Source: Russula earlei
Lineage: Eukaryota; Basidiomycota; Agaricomycetes; Russulales; Russulaceae
Assembly: GCA_025769875.1 (NCBI GenBank)
Contig: JAGFNK010000012.1
Coordinates: 236,224 to 300,223, forward strand
Direction of reading: 5' to 3'
Length of the DNA stretch: 64,000 bases
Below are positions 57,012 through 64,000 of the stretch, one piece after another. Made by a program: the position numbers and the translations under genes. The notes below the pieces were generated by a model. It was given only the letters and a program-made list of their open reading frames with translations. It ran no database searches and was not told the origin of the DNA. Numbering within the stretch: the stretch's first letter is position 1; every line of letters begins with the position of its first letter.

Positions 57012-57780
57012 CAGTGACCCAAAAAAACCGTTCAAATGTTTTGTACATTTTCATTGTATTAACCATATCTAGAGAACCACTGCAGCTGATAACATGTTAG
57101 TGGGCTTGTTTTAAAGCTCTACATCATAGCTTTGTAATGAAATACTATATATACTATGAACATAATTATGTAAGAAGATATAAGGTATTTCTTCCAGTGT
57201 ATCCATTTGAACAGTTTTTTTGCCTTGGTATCTAAATAGGGTATATGCCAAAACTTAGTAGTTTATGTATCCTCCATTTGCTTTGAAAACCTCTTCCACC
57301 CTCCTAGGCATACTTTCTATCAAATTCTGCACCACATTACAGCTGTGTGCACTCCCAAAGTTCATTGATTCCCTTAGGGGGTGTTGGATAAGCTGCAAGC
57401 TTCTTTTTGAGATGAGCCCAAAGATACTCAATAGGATTGAGGTCTGGGGATTGAGCTGGCCAGTCCATGACCTGAATTCTTTGGTCTTGGAACCAAGATG
57501 TGGCAAGCCTGCTCTTGTGGATAGAGGCATTGTCCTGTTGAAAGAGGGTATCTTTGCATTTCTTCTTGAAATACTTGATAGATGCAAGTAGTTCATCCTC
57601 TAAAATGCTGCAATAAAGTTCAGCATCCATCCTTCCATCAATCTTTGCTGCATGCCCAACTCCTTCCCAGGGTGCCATGAGGCCGGAAGCTGGGAGCCCA
57701 CTGCCATTGTCGTCCTTGTCTGACGAGTCTGCGCTCATTGTAGTTGATATGGGAAGGGCCTCTTTAGAAGGGCACACTTG
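57012..57780 (-). mobile_element. Truncated Tc1-type transposon
   Basis: The left end is TA followed by CAGTGACCCAAAAAAACCG, a typical Tc1-like terminus. The short inverted words CCGTTCAAATG (57028) and CATTTGAACAG (57206) lie subterminally. The transposase on the minus strand stops abruptly near 57780 and no second end is seen, so the 5' half is lost. Confidence 0.75.
57255..57777 (-). pseudogene. Tc1-type transposase C-terminal fragment
   Basis: The frame contains LFQQDNASIHKSRLATSWFQ and WPAQSPDLNPIEYLWAHLKK, the second Asp and final Glu region of Tc1-like DDE transposases, followed by a short C-terminal tail. The N-terminal DNA-binding part and first Asp are missing or unrecognisable. 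It is a different lineage from the long-TIR element's transposase. Confidence 0.82.
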
Positions 57781-58819
57781 GGTTCATGGAGCTGGACAAG
57801 GACTGACCTTGCTCGACTCAGGGACACCAGGGCATGAAGGAATCAAGCGGGGGTGAGAGGGGGGGTTCTGTATCCAAGTTATCAGTGGATGCTTTGCCTT
57901 GAGGTCAAGGTCGGGAGGTGGCATGATGACGCGCTCTCGCGTCCAGCGCTGGGACCACCAGTGGCAACAAGCATGGAGCTGCAGCAACTGCTTGTGGGAT
58001 CAACAGGAGAATGATTTATAACTCAAGTCAGCGTGGTTCACAGCTGTCAGGGAGGGATGGTGAGGATGCACACGTATGATTTGGTGTATGTTTGCCACGT
58101 TCCTTGGCTTGAAATCTCCGCGGAGGCTCAGGCGAGGTGACACGCTCATTTGGGTGCCTATGGGCAATATTGGAAGGCTCCACAACCTTGTGAGAGTGCG
58201 AGCAGAAGAGGTGCAAGCAGAAGATGGTGGCGAGGGGGATGATCGTAGTATGGAGGAAGGCCCATGACTGGGGATGAACAAGTTACCTGTGAGATTCATT
58301 AACTCAGTAGCGATCGCTAGCGCATGCTCTGTCAGAGGATCTAGAGTGGAACCTGTCCATGTTGCGAGCAATATTGTTACTGCAAGTAACACATGGCATC
58401 TATTAGACCCTCCACATAGAGGCAAAGACAAGAGATGTAGTTGCCTACTTCAAGACAAACTGACTGACGAAGTTCGCTGGGCTGATCGGCAATACTCCCT
58501 TCTTTATTTGGTGATACATTGATCAAGGTAAGATGTGGGTTTCATAATAAAAGACAGAGGAGTATCCTTGGATGGCCTTGAGGGAAAGTAGCTGCATGGC
58601 ATTTTGTTGATGCTGTTGCCTGCAGAGGAAACATCATCTGCATGGCACCATTGTTGACCAGCAAGTCAATTCATGCATTCGAAATCATGACAAAGAGCTG
58701 GTTACCCATCCAAATAGAGAAGAGTGGCCCATATATCCTTGACCAGGCTCGTAGAGTGTGCTCAGGATAAGAGTGAAGGAAGTAGTAACGAAGGAGTGGG
58801 CCGGGAGGGATCATATGGA
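57781..58819. other. Unassigned DNA between Tc1 remnant and TIR relic
   Basis: CG-containing sequence with a minus-strand frame (58000-58431) of mixed composition and no known family. It may be interior of a second, decayed long-TIR element whose TIR relic follows. Confidence 0.3.
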
Positions 58820-59187
58820 TATGGCAGGTCCGAAATTTTGCATGCAGATCGGCACTCAAAAATCGAAATTTCAGGAACTGAACATTAGGCTCCCATATTT
58901 TAGCTGCACCTAGACACAGTATATAAGGTTCTACTGTCCAAGTTTCAAGGCAATCTACTGAGAAACGGTTGAGATATGGCAGTTTGAAATTTTGCACTCA
59001 GATCACACCCAAAAATTGAAACTTCAAGAACTAAGAATTAGACCCCAACTCTTGGGCTGCACCTAGATACAGTACATGAGATCCCATTGTCGAAGTTTCA
59101 AGTCAATCGATTGAGAAACAGTTGAGATATGGCAGTTCAAAGTTTTGCACCCATGTCTGCACCTGAAAATCGACATTTCAAGAACTG
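58820..59187 (-). repeat. Relic of the long-TIR element's terminal repeat
   Basis: About 370 bases closely resemble the right TIR (51150-51510) in the same orientation, covering about 2.3 of the 154-bp units (GTTGAGATATGGCAGTT..., TATCTAGGTGCAGC reverse words). It diverges at several positions and breaks off before the outermost terminus. It shows that the family has more than one member here. Confidence 0.85.
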
Positions 59188-60254
59188 ACACAACGGACAG
59201 GAATGGATAAGTCCAGTCCACTAAAACTCAACTCAGTGGTCAATAAAGGTGAAATATATTGACCACTGAATTGACTCAGCTCAGATTACAAATTATTTTA
59301 AAACAATTGATTGATTTGTTGCCCTCTCCTCATGCATCGCATTATTGTAAATATGTCAACCCAAACAATTAGAACTTAGTCAAATGCTTAAGAGAGGGCA
59401 GCTCAGTGCCCAAGTTATGTAACCTAAGATGCAACATGAGTCGCCCCGAATCACCAGGGGGATCATATACACTTAATTTGCCCGATCAATTTAGCCTTAG
59501 CAGACTTGGATAAACTTAACACAATGGCGTATGTTAATACATGGATTTATATTGAATAAATCGAGACATAAAGTGCATCCACAAATATGACACCAAATTT
59601 TAAATAGGAACAGTCTACTCATTACATGGCGATAATCGGCCGATGGGGATCAATCGCACCCGATGGGGATCAATCGCCTCGATGACAGAGACTGACCACA
59701 CAGATTAAACTCAACGCGAAGATCTGGGCTTTACATTTTGTTACAATTTTACTCGAGCCAAATAATATAGTTAGCATTCTTATAATTGAATCTTGTTTGT
59801 ATTTTCCCACTAAGAACCAAGTCTGTGTTGAAGGCAGCGGGCGGCGGCTTGCTGAGTTCGCGAAAACACACACAAAAGAAGGGACAAAACAGGTCTCTTG
59901 TTCCAAGGCGTAACTAGAGTTTCTACATATGAGACGCGATCTATGAGAGAGGGGGATATTGGGGGATTGGGGAGACAGAAAGATGCGAGTTGGGAGTGCG
60001 ATACATGGATGTGGAACAAGACGAGCCAGAGCGATGAGCTGCGATGAAAGAGGGTCAAGAGCTGGCTGGGCAGCGGAGGTGGAACCAGTATGCGATGAAA
60101 GAGAGTCGAGAGCAATGACGCAGGGCTGGAATGGGATGCCGCCTTACAGCGGGACACTGTGTGACGACGTACTAAAGAATTACCTTGGACATGGAAAGCT
60201 TTGCGAGACAGCCGACGAGCTATACCTGGAAAGTGAAGATCCTTTTGGTGGATA
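59188..60254. other. TE-block right border; palindrome and GATGGGGATCAAT repeats
   Basis: This contains a 16-bp near-perfect palindrome (59230-59245 with 59257-59272, core TCAGTGGTCAATA). A tandem CGATGGGGATCAATCGC unit lies at about 59642-59683, with a matching copy at about 62830. Open frames at 59670-60157 are low-complexity and not convincing. The 3' flank of the FunK1 gene is at the right end. Confidence 0.45.
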
Positions 60255-62546
60255 TCATCCTCTATGCTTTTTGTTGAATGATAGACCCATTTCCTTTTCT
60301 ACAGGACTATCATCATCTTTAGCCTTGCGCTTGCGGCAGCCCCTGCTGAATGTTGGATCATGACCAACGATGTTCTTTGATAGGCTGCCGTCATTGTCGG
60401 ACCAATTTTTGGATTCCAGGTTCCGTGTTATGAGATTCAAGACCCATTCAGAAGAACAAAGCTTCTCATGAGCATCCTTGACCTCCATCCGGACATTCCT
60501 CTCCGCTTGAGGTTCGGGCATAATTGATTTTGGGTTAATATCATCATAGAAGGTTTTAAGAAGGGTGCGCAACTCTTCAATGATCTGGCGGCATGGTTCC
60601 GGGACAAAACCAAACGAATCCGGGTGAAGCATTAGTTTGTGTAGGAAAGATAGCTTTCCATCACCGCCCCGGATAACACCATCTTCATCCACGTCTCTGT
60701 ATCCATCAAATACGCATTGCATATCTTGTGATTGGCCCTCGATCGCAGAATGTCGGCATTTCATGACAATATAAATAAGAACCCAGTAAAAGGATTCAAT
60801 ATCATCTGAAATTTGATGAGATCGAGCGTGAGGGTGTAATAAAAGTCCTGTTGATATGAACTGCCATGTACCCTGAACACGAAGTCAATTCGCCGCGCAT
60901 AGGGGATAAACAGATCATACCGTGCGGGAGTGTTGTCTCTGCTGGGTCACATCCACCCTCTTGGACATGTCCCAGTCGATCAATAAACCTGATCGATCTG
61001 GGGCGATCAGAATGTTTCCTGCGCTCACATCCCGATGTAAAATTTTTGCTTTGTCGTATGCGTCCGTATGAGCTGTTCCAAATTGTCAAACAACAAACTT
61101 AAACGTAATGCCAATCCTCACCGATCATAGCATCCCGAATGACCTGGCATAGCTCCCGAGTCGATCTGAACGTACTCAGCGGCTGTCCGAGCGTGTTCAA
61201 GACAAGTCGGTAGTGGACATATCGTTTGACGCGCGGTGTACCGGGACACCAAATACGTTTGCGTTCACCATCTTTCACATAGTCTTGCGTCCTTGTGCAT
61301 TGTACGTCGAGTGAATGCTCCGGTGTCGACAGCATGTTGCCAGCTGGACCCAACTCCAGAATGAAATGCATTTTTGCTTCTAGTAAATCGCGATAAATAT
61401 CCCCTTCTTTCTCGATACCTGGGAAATTGGTACGCCAGTAATCTTTGAGGTAAACCAGTTTATTCCGTTCGACGTCATGGCACACAAATCCAAACGTCAA
61501 CCGACCAAAAAGGGTTTTCGTCTCCCATATTGGTTTCCATATGATATAGGGCTTCGGCTGTCCGTCCGTGGCATGATCATCATTGACGAGAATCTGGTGA
61601 AGGTCTTCAACTTCAATTTTCTCGACGTCCATGTATACCGCCAGCGTGGACTGTGCATCACCAACCCCCTTATCGTTCTTCGAGACCGAGGTGACAGTGG
61701 TGTCATATCCACGCTGGGCAAAAGTGAGAGAGTTGAGCCTCCAGATGAATTCAGAAAGGGTGTTGGGATTTTTGGTCCAATCGAATATCTCGGTATAGAT
61801 TGCACCACTGCGATCCCATCGCAGTAGTCGCCCTTCTGCCTTTCCAAAGAGGATGATCAAGTAAGAGAAGACCCAAAACTGTGAACGATGGATAGAAGTG
61901 GCATAATGTGTGAGTTGACCACACACACGATACGTGCGCTCAGTCCACCTAACGTGACACTCGACCCCAGCCTCTCGCCTCATATGTGTAAGGTTGCGAA
62001 AAATGTCCTCTTTTCCCTTTTTGTTTTCGATCCACACATCGACCGCTCTCCAGTCCAGTGAGGTCAGCCGCTCGTTTTCCTGATGACCTTCCCTTTTCCG
62101 ATAGATAACGATGTCTGGTCTCCCTAGGATTGCCTTATCTTGCTTGGCAGTGGTGTTGACGAATGTGAGATTATCAGCGAGGCCGGACATTTTGATTGCC
62201 TGTATCTGTCATGTACGTGAGCGTGGATCCCCCCTTGAATGTGGGGACTGACAAAGTGATCCTCATTGTGTGAGACGGAGCGCTTGTCGAAGCTGATGAT
62301 GTGCTCCGTCTTTCGAGCTTGGCTTGCTTCTGGCACGAATTCCGAGAGGAATTCGGCTATTGGCATAGGCCCGACAAATTTGTCACATACGTCCCAGGTC
62401 ATGTCCTTATATCTCTCTGAAGCTAGCTTTTGAGGTGTGGATGTGTGTGTGTGACTTCCTGATAGGTCGTATTTTAGAGGTGAAAAGGTTATAGTTAGAC
62501 TACTTTGCTCGGTTTGAGGTGGCGTGCTGGGATGGATGACGGCCAT
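60255..62546 (-). CDS. FunK1 fungal-type protein kinase
   Basis: Starts MAVIHPSTPPQTEQ at 62546. A FunK1 N-terminal region (CDKFVGPMPIAEFLSEFVPE) is followed by the long conserved block (GRPDIVIYRKREGHQENERL, WTERTYRVCGQLTHYATSIH) in the exon ending near 61131. After an intron with a GTGAGG donor the catalytic loop reads ILHRDVSAGNILI and the metal-binding motif GLLIDWDMSKRV replaces the usual DFG with IDWD, as is normal for FunK1. The next exon continues GTWQFISTGLLLH, SDDIESFYWVLIYIVMKC and ends in a basic tail (CRKRKAKDDD...) at 60255. All joins keep frame and no premature stop was found, so the gene appears intact. FunK1 kinases are a mushroom-expanded family, usually accessory in distribution; substrates are unknown. 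Confidence 0.93.
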
Positions 62547-62973
62547 GTTGTGAGATGAGACAAAGAAAAGGTGAGAATCACCTACTGCAATCAGTACGTG
62601 GTCCCACAGTCAATGATTCTCTCTTGACTCTAATCTTAAAACAGGTTGTGTGCGGCAGCAATTACATGTACCATATGAACAATCACTTCGACGTACATAC
62701 TTGAGCGAAACCAGGGTGGTTCAGGGTGCGCGAGCTCGCTCGCTTAAGTATCTGCCTACTACACGGCCACGGCCAGTGAAACCTGGAGAACCGCGGGCCG
62801 TAAGTGCCTTATTGGCAATAATTGGCCGATGGGGATCAATCTCCCCGATGACGGAGATACGCACATATGCGCTTTCATGCAAATTCTCACACACAGAATA
62901 AAACCGAGGAAAGTATTGACATTGACATGAACGACCTGCCAAGTCGTCATCACATATGCGCACACACATTCAT
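62547..62973. other. Intergenic region between FunK1 and the F-box-like gene
   Basis: This should contain the FunK1 promoter and the 3' end of the F-box-like gene. It holds a second copy (about 62818-62860) of the GGCCGATGGGGATCAAT / GATGACGGAGA sequence seen at 59637-59690, so the FunK1 gene is bracketed by a short direct repeat. Confidence 0.45.
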
Positions 62974-64000
62974 CTAAGAGAGACCACGCAATTCGGTAAT
63001 GACAGTATGAAGCGTGGGCTTTGCTGCCCTACGTAGTGCATCAAGGACATCCGTCCCCAACTTACCGCCCACATCTTCCCAATAAACCCTTTCTACCATC
63101 GGAAAGGATTGTACATAGGCACACATGATGTCCTGTTATATGGGTAAGACATGGAAGACGAAAATGTGGTAAGGTCATACCATATCTCTATGTGATAAGC
63201 AAGCCTGGTTCAGGAACCAACTCAGAGTGCGGATCTGTCTTAGCTCACGAGTTGGGTAACCATCACTATCATAGTGGCTCAGGTTTGTATGCGGTGAGGC
63301 AGATGGCAAAGTCGGCAAAATTCGAAGCCCAAGATGGTCGAGGTTCTGGAAATGGCTCACGATTTGCAAGAGACGAAGAAAGGTAGGATCATGCGGTTGG
63401 AATTGGCTCATTTCCACTTCTAGGTTGTAAAGGCTTGTCGAGTTACCCAGTCGCTCTCCAATGTCACAGCAAATCCCCAATGGAGCACAAAGGGTCAGAA
63501 GATTGGGTAGGAAAGGCTGACGGCTAGGTCGAATGCGGTCCAATGGCACGTTGCATTGGATACGGATGCTCTTAAGGCCCTTGTGCTTGGTTAGAAAACG
63601 AATGAGCGCTGGCCCTGGGATATCCCCTTCGAGAACGAGTTTCTCAAGAGATGTCATGTTGAGCTCGCCAAGTAAAGCGGTCCAGTGGGAGGGTTTCAAA
63701 GATACTATGCAAAGGAACAGGGACTCGATAGGTGAGTGCTTGAGAATCCCCATCGTGGTTTCCGCGATTCCGGGAGCGAAGGCGTAATCAGATGAAATAT
63801 CAAGTAAATTAATTGTGTGAGAGCTGCATGCTCCGCTTCGTAAGGCGATGGAGGAAGGAAGACAATCCACAGAACCGAATCCTGCGAAGTGCAGTCGTGT
63901 GAGTGGTAGGGTGTTAAACAGTTGGTGCGATTTGATGATGAACCCAAGGCCAGAAGAAGCGGATCGGACCATGGAGAAGAAGAAGTGGAAATCCCGAAGA
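62974..64000 (-). CDS. F-box/LRR-like hypothetical protein, N-terminus beyond window
   Basis: The exon from the right edge to 63179 encodes leucine-rich-repeat-like segments (LEKLVLEGDIPGPALIRFLT, LKSIRIQCNVPLDRI, LRLLQIVSHFQNLDHLGLRI). It is joined by a GTATGA...ACAG intron (about 63134-63178) to a last exon (CAYVQSFPMVERVYWEDVGG, then HTVITELRGLS) ending at 62974. The layout fits basidiomycete F-box proteins of unknown target. The F-box itself would lie upstream of 64000 and is not seen. The frame stays open to the window edge, so the Met at 63972 need not be the real start. Confidence 0.75.

Noticed and set aside
59810..60157. Minus-strand protein with repeated TLFHR segments
   Set aside because: Low-complexity sequence from a repeated DNA word; no family, no splice support.

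Overview
The window looks like nuclear DNA of a basidiomycete fungus, most likely a mushroom-forming Agaricomycete. Genes are cut by many 45-70 nt GT-AG introns, and the protein set fits: a GH79 glycoside hydrolase, a FunK1 fungal-type kinase, a mushroom-type WD40 relic and Copia/Gypsy retroelements. No prokaryotic, organellar or viral gene organisation is seen.

Layout. (1) 1-26.6 kb is a gene-rich host segment. It holds the second-largest RNA polymerase III subunit RPC2 (minus, 846-5060, 15 exons including a 7-nt exon and an apparent 1-nt frameshift), the inner-ring nucleoporin NUP192/NUP205 (minus, 6119-12996), a secreted, possibly GPI-anchored GH79 enzyme (plus, 14170-16474), a disordered hypothetical protein (minus, 16815-18245), a small cysteine-rich secreted protein (plus, to 19289), a UPF1-like SF1 helicase (plus, 19850-22938) and a RanBP2-type zinc-finger protein (plus, 24168-26568). 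(2) 26.6-59.2 kb is a block of nested transposable elements with almost no host coding sequence. (3) 60.2-64 kb returns to accessory host genes: a FunK1 kinase (minus) and a partial F-box/LRR-like gene (minus) running off the right edge.

The transposon block can be read as strata. The base layer is a Gypsy-type element (plus strand, LTR at 28196, gag near 35.1-36.5 kb, pol 51.9-55.97 kb). It was interrupted by a 6.2-kb Copia element (28881-35116, target duplication ATCCT), by a 15.3-kb composite block (36572-51897, flanked by ATAGAT on both sides) and by a 965-bp solo LTR (54813-55777, duplication AATAC). The composite block contains a reversed LTR of the Gypsy family, a partial solo LTR, a WD40 pseudogene and a second Copia element. 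The right LTR of that Copia is split by the youngest insertion: a 5,755-bp DD34E Tc1/mariner-type DNA transposon (45920-51674, TA duplication) with about 720-bp terminal inverted repeats built from about 154-bp tandem units. This transposon carries a captured acetyl-CoA synthetase fragment, inside which an 87-bp piece is inverted in place.

The retroelements carry a consistent CpG-to-TpG/CpA mutation signature. Arg CGA codons have become TGA stops, and in all three reverse transcriptases a catalytic aspartate of the YxDD box is now asparagine at a codon-spanning CpG. The main candidate for something undescribed is the gene-capturing long-TIR mariner element and its degenerate relative at 58.8-59.2 kb.
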